In this document: positions 1 to 11,349 of the stretch, piece after piece
How positions within the stretch are numbered: the stretch's first letter is position 1
How the letters are laid out: every line of letters starts with the position of its first letter
NCBI GenBank assembly: GCA_021397835.1
Contig: JAJFZO010000896.1
Span: 4,814,501-4,878,500 of the forward strand
Reading direction: 5' to 3'
Length of the DNA stretch: 64,000 bases
Origin: Moringa oleifera
Taxonomy: Eukaryota; Streptophyta; Magnoliopsida; Brassicales; Moringaceae
Program-made: the position numbers and the translations under genes
The notes under the pieces: generated by a model
Databases searched by the model: none
What the model was told of the DNA's origin: nothing
Seen by the model: the letters and a program-made list of their open reading frames with translations, nothing else

Positions 1-164
1 AAATATTAAAATGAAAGAAAGAAGGAAAATCACAAAAAAGAAAAGACATAAAAAAGAAAACTGTAAAAAATTAAAATTAAAATAAAATGAAAGATAAATA
101 AAAAAATTAATTAAAATTTAAAAATTTTAAAAATATTTTTTAACTAAAAAAGGGGTGCGACACA
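1..164. repeat. Tail of a 5S-like array (f-to-g spacer and g remnant)
   Basis: A-rich spacer of the same kind that follows f units elsewhere, for example at 5066-5237. It ends in the 5S 3'-end remnant g (ggggtgcgacac, 152-163). The array therefore continues to the left of the window. Confidence 0.75.
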
Positions 165-1020
165 AGAAAATATTTTGAAAAAATGAAGAAAAATCGAAAA
201 AATTAAAAATAATCTAAAGAACAAATAAAATACAAAAATATGAATAAAATCCTTTAAAAAATGAAAAAATTGAAAGTAACCAACAAAAATATTGAGATAA
301 CGAAACAAAATAAATTCAACTAAAAATTATATAAACATAAAATGATCTAACACAATGGGATGCCTTTAAGAAATATGACTCTGAGATTTGAAGATAAAAG
401 AACTCTAACATGGTAAAAGCCATAAGAAAATCCATTGGAAAAAGGAAAAGTCACTCTAGTTGGCACCTGAAAAATCATGGGTCCCTCCTTCTATCTATTT
501 TTACTCCTCCATCTTTCTCTCACTTCCTATCTAAGACAAATTATAGGTAAAGTTTCCATTCAATGTTGAAGAAGTTTGATAGGAGTAGCTCCAATAAGAC
601 CACATTTCCCATAAAAGCACTAGCATAAAATAATTTCATCACTGATAACAAATTGATTTAGGTGAAAATCTTAATTGGAAAGCATTTCAAAGTACCAAGT
701 CATATGACTTGAATTTCAAAGTCCAAGCCCCATATTTAGGTGTTTTAAAATCTACCTATCAAAGCCTTTAACTATCATAATTCCTACCAACAAGATTTGG
801 TGCTGACATATTCACGTAATACAACTTCCACTTCAAACTTAAGTTTTATTGCAAAAAAATAAATGCGAAAAGAAGTATTTCCTTTAATATTAGTGAAAGT
901 GATCAACTACATAATGCTGTAGAACCCATATCAGAGGAGTTAGCAAAAACTAAACAAAAACCAGACAATGGTATATATCCGCAGTGGAACAGTCATCATG
1001 AGATGGAGAACATAACACAA

Positions 1021-1333
1021 AAGACCCAATGACAAGCCAATAAGAATAACATAAGGACCAAATGCAATAAATAGTATGCATAAGTCTGGGGCATTATATC
1101 ATAAATTGGGGGCTTAAAGGTAAGCCTTCCTCTCACTAGTCCAAATATTCTTATCCAATGGCCCTTACAAGAAAACCAAAAAAAAAAAAATTGTAGGGGA
1201 AGAAAAAAGGTGCTAGCAATAAAACTTAAGAAAGATATCGACTTACCTTGTGCAAGAATAGAAATAAAACAACTTCAACTCATTCCTCACATAATGATCA
1301 TTCACTTGAAAGCAATGTTGTGGATAAGAGAAG
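1021..1333 (-). pseudogene. YIF1-like pseudogene fragment, two exons (block A1)
   Basis: YIF1 is a multi-pass membrane protein of the YIP1/YIF1 complex in ER-Golgi traffic. Reading the minus strand, exon 1247-1333 gives SYPQHCFQVNDHYVRNELK. This matches the plant YIF1 stretch after the amphipathic N-terminus and is followed by a donor GTAAGT. Exon about 1021-1163 gives the pieces TRI, GGRL and the YDI/NAPDLYI region. One base is missing after the Tyr-Asp codons, so the rest reads out of frame. The donor that ends this exon in other copies (the sequence around acttacttcccatt) is deleted here and in block A6. No later exons were found. The product is lost. Confidence 0.75.
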
Positions 1334-1525
1334 GAGTTACTTATATGTTCATTTTGAAATTAAAAAAAAAAAAGCAAGAAAACATGTAGTAATTGATAAC
1401 TAACGAATCAAATCAAAAGAGAAATTAAAAAAGAAAAAAAAGAAAACCAACAAAATCTGAAAAAGTTTTAAAATATCTTATAGTAACTTAGGTTTAACAA
1501 GAAAAGGATAAGCATGTAAGAATCC

Positions 1526-1992
1526 ATGCCAGCTAGTACAGAAGTAATACTTCCTTGTTTGGATAGTGCAATTTTTGCCACCATTATGACCGATCCTTCT
1601 TCATGCATGAAAAAAAGAAGCATTACTCTGAGATGCTACAAAGTAAGCCCTCTCCATCGGCACCATCAAATCCCCTACAACCTTGCATGCACCACGTTTT
1701 CTTGTATTAAGGTACCCTCAAAATCAAACAATTTGCCTATAATTTAAGACATTCAAATGCCATTGAATAGAAGGCAGCTCTATTTACAAGGCCTGGCCAC
1801 ATAAGGTTGAAATTCTGCCAAGTTTCTTGCCTTTTTGTATATTAAAAGTTCATCTTGTAAACTAAATGATCTATGTAAATATCGGTAGACAGATAAATCA
1901 TCAAAATCATTCAAACAACAGTATATTTCAACAAGCATCTCAATACTTTTCAAAACTTGTTCCTGAAGTGAAAAATCCTCTAAGCGGAGCAT
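1526..1992 (-). pseudogene. Unidentified exon-like fragment (block A1)
   Basis: On the minus strand, 1992-1780 is an open frame of 70 codons starting MLRLEDFSLQEQVLKSIEML. It is mostly polar and helical in character (LQEQVLKSIEMLVEIY) and is preceded by AAATAGAAAG, a possible 3' splice site. Downstream, 1779-1526 keeps short readable pieces such as GKLFDFEGTLIQENVVHA, broken by stops. I do not recognise the family. Damaged copies lie in blocks A2, A5, A6 and A8. The conserved open frame suggests a real ancestral exon rather than chance. Confidence 0.4.
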
Positions 1993-2182
1993 CTTTCTAT
2001 TTCATTAAATCTATATATCGAATAACTTATTGAAATAAAATGACAAATATTAGGCCAAAAAAATCAGAATCAAAGATATTATTTTCCTAGTTCAGTAGCC
2101 AAGAACATTCCATAAAACTAAAATACTTGCAGAAAACTCAAAAATAAAAGGAAAATAAAATAAGAAGGATAGAAAACTCACT

Positions 2183-2250
2183 TGTGTACACATGCACCCT
2201 TTAATAGTCCAAACAAGCCAATTCAAGTCAACTGCATCTACAACAAAATC
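2183..2250 (-). other. Possible exon remnant (block A1)
   Basis: On the minus strand, a ttgttgtag acceptor-like end is followed by codons AVDLNWLVWTIKGCMC and then a GTGAGT donor-like end. It has counterparts at about 6443-6500, 29107-29170, 32978-33035 and 45942-46000. It may belong to the same unknown gene as the fragment at 1780-1992. It is short and unproven. Confidence 0.25.
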
Positions 2251-3556
2251 AATTTCAGTTAGTTGATTTGACTTTTATTTGAGAAGAAAAATAATCAGAT
2301 ACACTCTTATAAGCAAGCAGCGTACAATGTCCTAGAGGCACTTTCACTTACTCATTTTGGCATCACATTGTTGAGAGCTCACAAAGTTAATGAGTTTTGA
2401 ACATAGTGGTCTGCATCTAAATATAAGTCAAAGCAACTTGATAAAATTCTAAGGAATAAAATCAAAACTTATCACTAATCCAATAACTCGTGCAAAGTCA
2501 AAGCATGCCTTTTACTAAATTTAATATTTCAAATAAGTGTAATAAAAAGCTACCACAAATACAAAAGCATCTAATTGTATTCAAAAAGCTCATAGGATCT
2601 CCAAAAGATGAGACAGATCATAACTTCCATATACACAATTTCTTTTAGTTAAGCATTTGGTGATAAGCTTAATAATCTCAGTGGCAATTTTTACTTAACA
2701 ACTTTATCAACATATCAAACTCGTTTATGGACTTGTCAAAACCAAAATCAAACTAGTGGGTTATATAATTCTTGAATAATCATCAGAAAAGGGATGCATA
2801 ATGTCTTCATGAAAACAAATGCATGTCAACAACAGAGTATGTATTTACCACACTAATGAGATGTATTGAGAAAACATTTAGAGCATCAACATAAAAGAAA
2901 AGGTAAGATCATTTTTATTTTCTCTTGTCTTTCCGATAAGTACAGATATCCTTATTCTCTTAACAACTTTACTGATCTCCCAAAAAAACAAAAAAAAACA
3001 AATTATATTCTGAAAATGGACAAAACATTGAAACCTATTTAAAGAAATCCAAGAAACCCAAGGAAAAAAAATAAAAGAAAACAAACTACAAAAAGTTTAA
3101 AAAATTTTTAAAAATCCAATGAAGAAATTAATAAAAATTATATGGACATAGATTAAGTAAAATAAAATATAAGAAAATAAAATAAAAAATACAAACAAAA
3201 TAAAAAGTCTAGAACAACTAAACAAAAAGAACATCCAAAAAAAGCAATAATGTAAAAAAATCATAAAAGATGAAAAAAATAAATATAAAAGAAAGAAAAG
3301 AAAGGAAATGAAATAGGTAAGAAAATCAAATGAAATTAAAATACAAATTCTAAGAATATACTGAAAATCAAACAATAAAGAAAGGGAATCAAAGAAAATT
3401 AAAAGCGAAACCTAACAAAACGAACGAAAAAAAATCCAATAAAATGGGAAATTAAAAAAAAAGTTATCAAAATTGAAAAAGAGAAGAAAGGAAAGAAAAG
3501 GAAAACAAATATAACAAATAACAAAAATCAAAGAAAAGAGCATAATGGAAGGAAAT

Positions 3557-3607
3557 GCAATATATATATATATATATACATACATATACATATATATATA
3601 TATATAT
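3557..3607. repeat. (TA)n microsatellite
   Basis: Alternating TA with a few CA steps, inside the type-a spacer. The homologous spacer in block A6 (about 34345) has a poly-A tract in this place, so the expansion is specific to this copy. Confidence 0.9.
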
Positions 3608-3682
3608 GAAAGATCATCAAATGGAAGAAAAGAAAAAAAATCACAAATTAAAAAATCAAAAAATATTTTTATCCAAAAAAAA

Positions 3683-3747
3683 ATGCAACACAAGAATTTC
3701 TTAAGAGGAATCACCCAACTTAGTACTACTCTCACCAAAGCACGCTG
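3683..3747 (-). pseudogene. Half 5S rRNA pseudogene, type a (period 1)
   Basis: Contains box A to the 3' end only. On the minus strand it starts at a box A-like TTTCAGCGTGCTTTGG and runs through GAGAGTAGTACTA-like IE sequence to the 3' end. The 5' half of the 5S gene (about 48 nt) is absent. Confidence 0.8.
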
Positions 3748-3811
3748 AAATAACCAAAAAATAAATAAATAAAAATAATAAAATTTGAAAATATTTTTTT
3801 TATAAAAAGAA

Positions 3812-3928
3812 GGTTGAACACCAGAATTTTTCAAGAGAACCATCCATCCTAGTACTACTCTTGCTAAACTACATCTACTTTCGGAGTTCTTATGGGATCC
3901 GATGCATTAGTGCTGGTATGATCGAACT
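3812..3928 (-). pseudogene. 5S rRNA pseudogene, type b (period 1)
   Basis: Near full length. Recognised from the reverse complement of the plant 5S 5' half (GATCATACCAGCACTAATGC, exact here). The middle is degraded: the IE/box A region reads ttgctaaactacatctactt. It starts AAGTTCGATC instead of GGATGCGATC. Confidence 0.85.
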
Positions 3929-4104
3929 TAAAAGTTCAAAAAATATTGAAAATGAAAGAAAACAATAAAAGTAATATAAAAGAAAAAGAAAATAGCATAA
4001 TGAAAAAAATTAAAAAACAAAAACAGAATAAAATAAAACAAAAGATAATCAAAAAGAAGAAAAAATAAAAAAAATAAAAAATAAGAAAATTCAAAAAATA
4101 AAGA

Positions 4105-4223
4105 GAGTGCAGCACAAGGAATTCCAAGGTGGAATCACCCATCCTAGTACTATTCTCGCCCAAGCACGCTTAACTTTGGATTTCAGATGAGATTCGGTAC
4201 ATTAGTCCTGGTATGATCGAACT
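4105..4223 (-). pseudogene. 5S rRNA pseudogene, type c (period 1)
   Basis: Full length. Box A (AAGCGTGCTTGGGCGAGAAT) is nearly intact. Box C carries the 2-nt insertion seen across the window, and the 3' end reads GTGCTGCACTC. Confidence 0.88.
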
Positions 4224-4387
4224 TAAAAATTTAAAAATTATTAAAAAACAAAGTCATAAAAAAGAAATAAAACATAATGGAAAAAATATAAAAATAAATT
4301 TAAAATAAGACAAAAAATAATCCAAAAGAAAAAAAGAAAATAAATCAAAAATAATAAATTAGAAAAAATATTTTACCTAAAAAAAAA

Positions 4388-4484
4388 GGTGCAACACGAG
4401 TATTTTGTATAAAGAACCACTCATCCTAGTACTATTGTCGCCCAAGCACGCTTAATTTCGAAGTTCTAATAAGATGATCGCACC
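4388..4484 (-). pseudogene. 5S rRNA pseudogene, type d with internal deletion (period 1)
   Basis: About 20 nt of the 5' domain are missing: the plus-strand reading jumps from ttctaataa straight to gatgatcgcacc. The copy at 35141-35237 has the same deletion, which marks periods 1 and 6 as duplicates. Confidence 0.85.
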
Positions 4485-4667
4485 AAAAAAAAAAATTCAA
4501 ACGGTATTAAAAATGAAAACATAAAATCATAAAAAAGAAAAGAACATAATGGAGAAAAATACAAAAAAAGAAACAAAATAAAAAATAAAAAAATGAAAGA
4601 TTATCAAATAAACAAGTAAATAGAAAATAATAAAATCCAAAAGCATTGTTTTGTCAAAACATAAAAT

Positions 4668-4781
4668 GATGCAATACGAGGATTTCTCAAGAGGAATTAC
4701 CCATCTTAGTACTCTCTCGCCCAGCGCGCTTAACTTTGCAGTTCAAATAGGATCGATGCTTAGTATTGATATGATCGCACT
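4668..4781 (-). pseudogene. 5S rRNA pseudogene, type e (period 1)
   Basis: Type e is marked by gttcaaatgggatcgatgcttagtatt in pieces near the 5' end, with a small deletion compared with standard 5S. Box A is damaged here (cccagcgcgctt on the plus strand). Confidence 0.85.
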
Positions 4782-4948
4782 CAAAAATCTAAAATAAAAA
4801 ATAAAAAATAAAAATAAAAAAAAGTCATAAATAAGAAAAAAAACATGGTGAAAAAAAATAAATAATAAAATAATAAAATCAAAAATAAAAGATTATGAAA
4901 AAATATAAATAAAAAATAAAATAAACAAGTATTTTTATGAGAATAAAA

Positions 4949-5065
4949 ATGCGACACAAAAATTTCTTAGAAGGAATCACCACTTCTACTACTATTCTCG
5001 CTCAAGCACGCTAAACTTCAGGTTTTGATGCAATTCGATACATTAGTGTTGGTATAATTGCACTC
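4949..5065 (-). pseudogene. 5S rRNA pseudogene, type f (period 1)
   Basis: Type f is marked by gcaattcgatacattagtg and a 5' end reading GAGTGCAATTATACC. Box A is AGCGTGCTTGAGCG. Confidence 0.85.
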
Positions 5066-5250
5066 AAAGTTTTAAAACAAAATATTAAAAAGAAAAAAAT
5101 AGAGAAAATCACAAAAAAGAAAAGGCATAAGGGAAGGAAATCTAAAAAAAAATAAAAATTTAAACAAAATGAAAGATAAACAGAAGAAAAAATTAATCAA
5201 AAATTAAAAAATCAAAAATATTTTTTATCTAAAAAAAGGATGTGACACGA

Positions 5251-7340
5251 AAAAATGTTTTAAAAAAGAAAATGAAGAAAAATAAAAAAATAAAAACTAA
5301 ATAATCTAAAGAACATATAAAAGCAAAAATTTGAATAAAATCGTTAGAAAATGAAATGACTGAAAGTGAAAAACAAAAATATCAAGATAACAAAACAAAA
5401 TAGATTCAACTAAAAATTATGTAAACATAAAATGATCTAACCACTGGCATGCTTTCAAGAAATACAACTATGAGATTTGAAGACCAAACAACACTAGCAT
5501 GGTAAAAGCCATATGAAAATCCATTGGAGATAGGAAAAGTCACTCTAGATGGCACTTAAAAAATGATGAGTAACTCCCTCTATCTACATTTACTCCTCCA
5601 TCTTTCTCTCCGTCTCTCTTCCTATCGAAGAAAAATTATAGGTAAAGTTTTCATTCAATGTTGGAGAAGTTTGATAGGAGTAGCTCCAATAAGACCACCT
5701 TTCCCATAAAAGTACTAGCATAAAAATACTTTTGTCACTGATAACAAATGTATCTAGATGAAAGTATTATTTGGAAAGCGTTTCAAGTAATATTTGGGTG
5801 ATTTTATTCAAATTTAGTGCCGGCATATTCAAGTAATAAAACTTCTGTTTCATACTTAAGTTTCATTGTAATAAAAAAAAAACCACCTGAGATACTACAA
5901 AGTAAGCCTTCTCCATCGGGACCATCAAATCCCCTACAACCTTGCATGCACCACATTTTCTTATATTAAGGTACCCTCAAAATCAAACAATTTGCCTATA
6001 ATTCAGGACATCCAAATGCCATTGAATAAAGGGCAACTCCATCTACAAGGCCTGTTCACATGAGGTTTAAACTCCTACCCACTTTCTTGTCTTCTTATCA
6101 ATTAAAAGTTCATCTTGTAAACTAAATTATCTATGTCAACATGGGTAGACAGATCAACCACTAAATCATCCAAAGAGCAATATATTTCAATGAGCATCTC
6201 AATAATCTTCAAAGCTTATTCCTTAAGTGAAAAATCCTCTTAGTGAAGCATCTTTTTATTCTATTAAATCTATATATCGATCAACTTATCAAAATCAACT
6301 GACAAATATTAGGCCAAAAAAATCAGAATCAAAGATACCAATTTCCCAATCCAGCAGCCAAGAACATTCCATAAAACTAAAATATTTGCAGAAAGCTCAA
6401 AAATAAAAACAAAATAAAATAAGAAAGATAAACAACTCACTTGTATACACATGCACCCATAAACAGTCCAAACAAGCCAATTCAAGTCAATTGCATATAT
6501 AATAAAATCAATTTCAATCAGTTGATTCGACTTTTACTTGAGAAGAAAAATAATCAAACACTTGTAGAAGTAGACAGTGTACAATATCCCAAAGGCACTT
6601 CCACTTACTTATTTTGGCATCATATTGTTGGGAGCTCATAGAGTTAATGAGTTTTGAACATAGTGATCTGCATCTAAATATAAGTCAAAGCAACTTGATA
6701 AATCAAATTCTCATAAGAAATAATATCAAAATTGATCACTAATCCAAGAACTCATGCAAAGTCAAAACATGCCTTTTACTAAATTTAATATTTCAAATAA
6801 TTGTAACAAAAAGCTACCACAAATACAAAAGCATTTAATTGTATTCAGAAAGCCCATAAGATCACCCAAAGATGATAGATAGATGAGACCTCCTACACAC
6901 ATAATTTCTTTTAGTTAAGTATTTGTTGATAAGCTTAATAATCTCAGTGGTAATTTTTGCTTTGCAACTCTATTAACATACCAAACTCGTTTATGGACTT
7001 GTCAAAACATTGTAAAATCAATCTAGTGGGTTATATAATTCTTGAATAGTCATAAAAAAAGAATGCAAAATGTCTTCATGAAAACAAATGTATGTCAACA
7101 ATAGGGTATGTATTTACCATATAAATGAGATGTATTGAGAAAACATTCAGAGCATTAACACAAAAGAAAATGTAAGGTCATTTTTATTTTCTCTTATCTT
7201 TCCGATAAGTGCGAATGTCCTTATTCTCTTAACAATTTTACTGACTTTCTCAAAAAGAAAAACAAAAGAAGCAACTTGTATTCTCAAAATGGGCAAACCA
7301 TTGAAACTAATTTTAAAAAAATCGAAGAAACCTAAGGAAA
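5251..7340. repeat. Block A2 (short form, YIF1 exons deleted)
   Basis: Starts after the g remnant at 5238-5250. Left-arm sequence runs to about 5875 and then jumps to sequence equivalent to 1620 in A1, so both YIF1 exons are gone. The right arm continues to about 7340. A damaged copy of the unidentified exon lies near 6025-6255. Confidence 0.8.
6025..6255 (-). pseudogene. Unidentified exon-like fragment (block A2)
   Basis: Counterpart of 1780-1992. Pieces such as SLKEQALKIIEMLIEIYC can be read on the minus strand, but a stop precedes them in the segment that is open in A1. No family recognised. Confidence 0.35.
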
Positions 7341-7825
7341 AAAAAGAAAAAAATAAAATACAAAAAGTTATAAAAATTTTGAAAATCAAATAAAGAAAAT
7401 AATAAAAATTATATGAAAATAAATTAAAAAATACAAGAAAATAAAAAATCTTGAACAAATAAATAAAAAGAACATGCAAAAAAAGCAATAACGTAAAAAT
7501 CATGAAAGATGAAAAAAATTAAATATAAAAGCAAGGAAAAGAAATGAAATGAAATAGGAAAGAAAATCAAATGAAATTGAAAAATAAGCCTACAAAATCA
7601 AAGAAACAAAAATAAAATCCAATAAAATGAAGAAATTAAATAAAAAAGTTATCAAAATTGAAAAAGAGAAAAAAAAAAGGAAAGAAAAAGAAAAAGAAAA
7701 AATATAAAAACAAAAATCAAAGAAAAGAGCATAATGGAAGGAAATGCAAAAAAAAAAATGAAAGATCATAAAATGGAAGAAAAAAATAAATCAAAAATCC
7801 ACAAAAAATTTTAATTAAAAAAAAA

Positions 7826-7893
7826 GGATGCAACACGAGAATTTCTTAGCAAGAACCAACCGTCCTAGTATTACTCTCGCCAAAGTACGTTTA
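7826..7893 (-). pseudogene. Half 5S pseudogene, alpha subtype
   Basis: IE GAGAGTAA; box C region reads GACGGTTGGTTC, so it is damaged. The 3' end CTCGTGTTGCATCC is intact. Confidence 0.8.
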
Positions 7894-8299
7894 CATAACC
7901 AAAAAGAAGAAAAATGGAAATAAAAAAATAATAAAGAAATGAAGGAAAATGAAACAGGAAAGAAAATCAAACAAAATTAAAAAACAAATTCTGAGAATAC
8001 ATTAAAAATCAAATGATAAAGAAAAAGAATCAAAGAAAATTGAAAAATAAACCTGACAAAACCGAGGAAACAAAAATAAAATCCAATAAAATGAAGAAAT
8101 TAAATAAAAAAGTTATCAAAATTGAAAAAGAGAAGAAAGGAAAGAAAAGGAAACGAAAAAAGAAAATAAATAAAATAAATCAAAGGCAAGAGCATAATGG
8201 AAGGAAATGCAAAAAAAGAAAAAATGAAAGATCTTCAAATGGAAGAAAAGAAAATAAACCAAATTTTAAAAAATCAAAAAATATTTTAATCTTGAAAAC

Positions 8300-8367
8300 G
8301 AATGCAATACGAGAATTTCTTAGAAGGAATCACCCATCCTAGTACCACTCTCGCCAAAGCATGTTTA
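8300..8367 (-). pseudogene. Half 5S pseudogene, beta subtype
   Basis: Reads GGCGAGAGTGGTACTAGGAT on the minus strand. The 3' end is CTCGTATTGCATTC. Confidence 0.8.
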
Positions 8368-8858
8368 AATAATAAATATTATATGAAAATAAATTAAAAA
8401 TACAAGAAAATAAAAAGTCTAGAACAAATAAATAAAAAGAACATCCAAAAAAAATAATAATGTAAAAGTCATGAAAGATGAAAAAAATTAAATATGAAAG
8501 CAAGGAAAAGAAACGAAATGAAATAGGAAAAAAATCAAATGAAATTAAAAATACAAATTCTAAGAATATATTGAAAATGAAACAATAAAGAAAAGGAATC
8601 AAAGAAAATTGAAAATAAACCTATCAAAATCAAAGAAACAAAAATAAAATCCAATAAAATGATGAAATTAAATAAAAAAGTCATCAAAATTGAAAAAGAG
8701 AAAAAAGAAAAAGAAAAGAAAAAGAAAAAACAACAAAATAACAAAAATCAAAGAAAAGAGCATAATAGAAGGAAATGCAAAAAAAAAAAAAAAAAAGATC
8801 ATCAAATGGAAGAAAAGAAAATAAATCAAAAATCCACAAAAATTGTTATCCAAAAAAA

Positions 8859-8926
8859 GGATACAACACGAGAATTTCTTAGCAGGAATCACCCATCCTA
8901 GTACTACTCTCGCCAAAGAACGTTTA
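8859..8926 (-). pseudogene. Half 5S pseudogene, alpha subtype
   Basis: IE and start of box C are perfect (GAGAGTAGTACTAGGATGGG). Box A is cut to CGTTCTTTGGCG. Confidence 0.8.
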
Positions 8927-9336
8927 AATAACTGAAAAAAAGAAAAATATAAATCAAACATAATAAAGAAATGAAAGAAAATGAAATAGGAAAGAAAACA
9001 AATAAAATTAAAAAACAAATTCTAAGAATATACTGATAATCAAATAACAAAGAAAAAGAATCAATGAAAATCAAAAAATAAACCTTACAAAACCGAGAAA
9101 ACAAAAATAAAATCCAATGAAATGAAGAAATTAAATAAAAAAGTTATCAAAATTGAAAAAGAGAAGAAAGGAAAGAAAAGGAAAAGAAAAAAGGAAATAA
9201 ATAAAATAAATCAAAGAAAAGAGCATCATGAAGGAAATGGAAAAAATAAAAAATAAAAAATGAAAGATCTCCAAATGGAAGAAAAGAAAATAAAAAAAAT
9301 TTTAAAAAATCAAAAAATATTTTTATCTTAAAAAAA

Positions 9337-9403
9337 GATAGAGTACTAGGATTTCTTATAAGGAATCACTCATCTTTGTACCACTCTCGTCAAAGCACGT
9401 TTA
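9337..9403 (-). pseudogene. Half 5S pseudogene, beta subtype, degraded
   Basis: The 3' end is altered to CCTAGTACTCTATC. Box C start reads AAAGATGAGTGATTCC. Confidence 0.7.
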
Positions 9404-9892
9404 AATAATAAAAATTATATAAAAATAAATTAAAAAATACAAGAAAATAAAAAATCTAGAACAAATAAATAAAAAGAACATCCAAAAAAAGTAATAATGA
9501 AAAAATCATGAAAGATGAAAAAAAATTAAATATGAAAGCAAGGAAAAGAAATGAAATGAAATAGGAAAAAAATCAAATGAAATTACAAAAACAAATTCTA
9601 AGAATATATTGAAAATGAAACAGTAAAGAAAAGGAATCAAAGAAAATTGAAAATAAACCTAACAAAATCAAATAAACAAAAATAAAATCCAATAAAATGA
9701 TGAAATTAAATAAAAAAGTTATCAAAATTAAAAAAGAGAAAAAAGAAAAGGAAAAGAAAAAGAAAAAAATAAAATAAATAACAAAAATCAAAGAAAAGAG
9801 CATAATGGAAGGAAATGCCAAAAAGAAAGATCATCAAATGAAAGAAAAGAAAATAAATCAAAAATCAAAAAAATACTTTTATCCAAAAAAAA

Positions 9893-9958
9893 GATGCAAC
9901 ACGAGAATTTCTTAGCAGCAATCACCCGTCCTAGTACTACTCTCGCAAAAGTACGTTT
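9893..9958 (-). pseudogene. Half 5S pseudogene, alpha subtype
   Basis: GAGAGTAGTACTAGGACGGG is followed by the inserted-TT form of box C. The 3' end is CTCGTGTTGCATC. Confidence 0.8.
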
Positions 9959-10374
9959 AAATAACCAAAAAGAAGAAAAATATACACCAAACATAATAAA
10001 GAAATGAAAGAAAATCAAATAGGAAAGAAAATCAAATAAAATTTAAAAAACAAATTCCAAGAATATACTGAAAATCAAATAATAAAGAAAAAGAATCAAA
10101 GAAAATTGAAAAATAAACCTTAAAAACCAAGGAAACAAAAATAAAATCCAATGAAATGAAGAAATTAAATAAAAAAGTTATCAAAATTAAATAAAAAAAA
10201 AAGAAGAAAGGAAAGAAAAAGATAAGAAAAAGGAAATAAATAAAATAAATCCAAGAAAAGAGCATCATGGAAGGAAATGGAAAAAATAAAAAATGAAAAA
10301 TGAAAGATCTCCAAATGGAAGAAAAGAAAATAAACCAAATTTTGAAAAATCAAAAAATATTTTTATCTTAAAAA

Positions 10375-10442
10375 GAATGCAGTACTAGAATTTCTTATAA
10401 GGAATCACCCATCTTTGTACAACTCTCGCCAAAGCATGTTTA
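10375..10442 (-). pseudogene. Half 5S pseudogene, beta subtype
   Basis: Shares the changed 3' end (tgcagtactagaa on the plus strand) with the beta unit at 9337, so these two beta copies are sisters. Confidence 0.7.
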
Positions 10443-10903
10443 AATAATAAAAATTATATGAAAATAAATTAAAAAAATATAAAAAAATAAAAAATCTAGA
10501 ACAAATAGATAAAAAGAACATCCGAAAAAAAGTAATAATGAAAAAATCATGTAAGATGAAAAAAATTAAATATGAAAGCAAGGAAAAGAAACGAAATGAA
10601 ATAGGAAAAAAAATCAAATGAAATTAAAAATAAATAAATTCTAAGAATATATTGAAAATGAAACAGTAAAGAAAAGGAATCAAAGAAAATTGAAAACAAA
10701 CCTAACAAAATCAAATAAACAAAAACAAAATCCAATAAAATGATGAAATTAAATAAAAAAAGTCACCAAAATTGAAAAAGAGAAAAAGGAAAAAGGAAAA
10801 TAAATAAAATAAATAACAAAAAGCAAAGAAAAGAGCACAATGGAAGGAAATGCAAAAAAAAAAAAGAAAAATCCACAAATTGTTATCCAAAAAAAAAAAA
10901 AAA

Positions 10904-10970
10904 GATGCAACACGAGAATGTTTTAGCAGGAATCACTCGTCCTAGTACTACTCTCACCAAAGTATGTTTA
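10904..10970 (-). pseudogene. Half 5S pseudogene, alpha subtype
   Basis: Box A edge reads CATACTTTGGTGAGAGTAG. The 3' end CTCGTGTTGCATC is kept, after a run of T on the minus-strand downstream side. Confidence 0.78.
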
Positions 10971-11349
10971 AATAACCAAAAAGAAGAAAAATGTAAATCA
11001 AAAATAATAAAAAATGAAAGAAAATGAAATAGGAAAGAAAATTAAATAAAATTAAAAAACAAATTTTAAGAATTTATTGAAAATCAAATAATAAAGAAAA
11101 AGAATCAAAGAAAATCGAAAAATAAACTTGACAAAACCGAGGAAACAAAAATAAAATCCAATGAAATGAAGAAATTAAATAAAAAAGTTATCAAAATTGA
11201 AAAAGAGAAGAAAGGAAAGAAAAGGAAAAGAAAAAAGGAAGTAAATAAAATAAATAAATAAAAGAGCGTAATCAAAGAAAATGAAAGATCATCAAATGGA
11301 AGAGAAGAAAATAAATCAAAAATCAAAAAATATTTTTATCCCAAAAAAA

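Larger units (their letters stand above)
165..2990. repeat. Block A1 (short form) of the higher-order repeat
   Basis: Non-5S block between a g remnant and the next 5S array. The left arm (165-1388) has two YIF1-like minus-strand exons. The right arm (1390-2990) has an unidentified exon-like ORF near 1780-1992 and ends in a conserved stretch (2880-2990) that merges into 5S-type spacer. It is most similar to block A6 (31214-33870), which lacks about 255 bp at the left end that is present here (165-411). I recognise nothing in 165-960. Confidence 0.8.
2991..5250 (-). repeat. 5S-like array of period 1 (a-b-c-d-e-f-g)
   Basis: Six degenerate 5S units follow one another on the minus strand with starts 3683, 3812, 4105, 4388, 4668 and 4949, then the g remnant at 5238-5250. 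From b onward the spacing is 280-293 bp. Spacers are A-rich and share the words aagaacataatggagaaaaa and aaagattatcaaa. The segment 2991-3682 is spacer of type a with a (TA)n tract and no gene. Confidence 0.85.

Noticed and set aside
3097..3375. Phe/Leu/Ile-rich minus-strand open frames such as this one, resembling polytopic membrane proteins
   Set aside because: They arise wherever the A-rich spacer is read on its T-rich strand, they run through 5S pseudogenes, and they differ between repeats by frameshifts. They are composition artefacts.
3812..3928. Calling the near-full-length copies functional 5S rRNA genes
   Set aside because: All aligned copies carry the box C insertion and many changes in paired helices and promoter boxes, and none matches the plant 5S consensus closely.
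3683..5250. Cassandra-type TRIM retroelements, which carry 5S-like sequence in their LTRs
   Set aside because: I see no primer-binding site, polypurine tract or paired LTRs. The units are spaced like a 5S tandem array.
8013..8342. Lys/Glu/Asn-rich plus-strand frame of 109 codons
   Set aside because: Low-complexity translation of the purine-rich spacer. It ends inside a half-5S unit and is broken in sister units.
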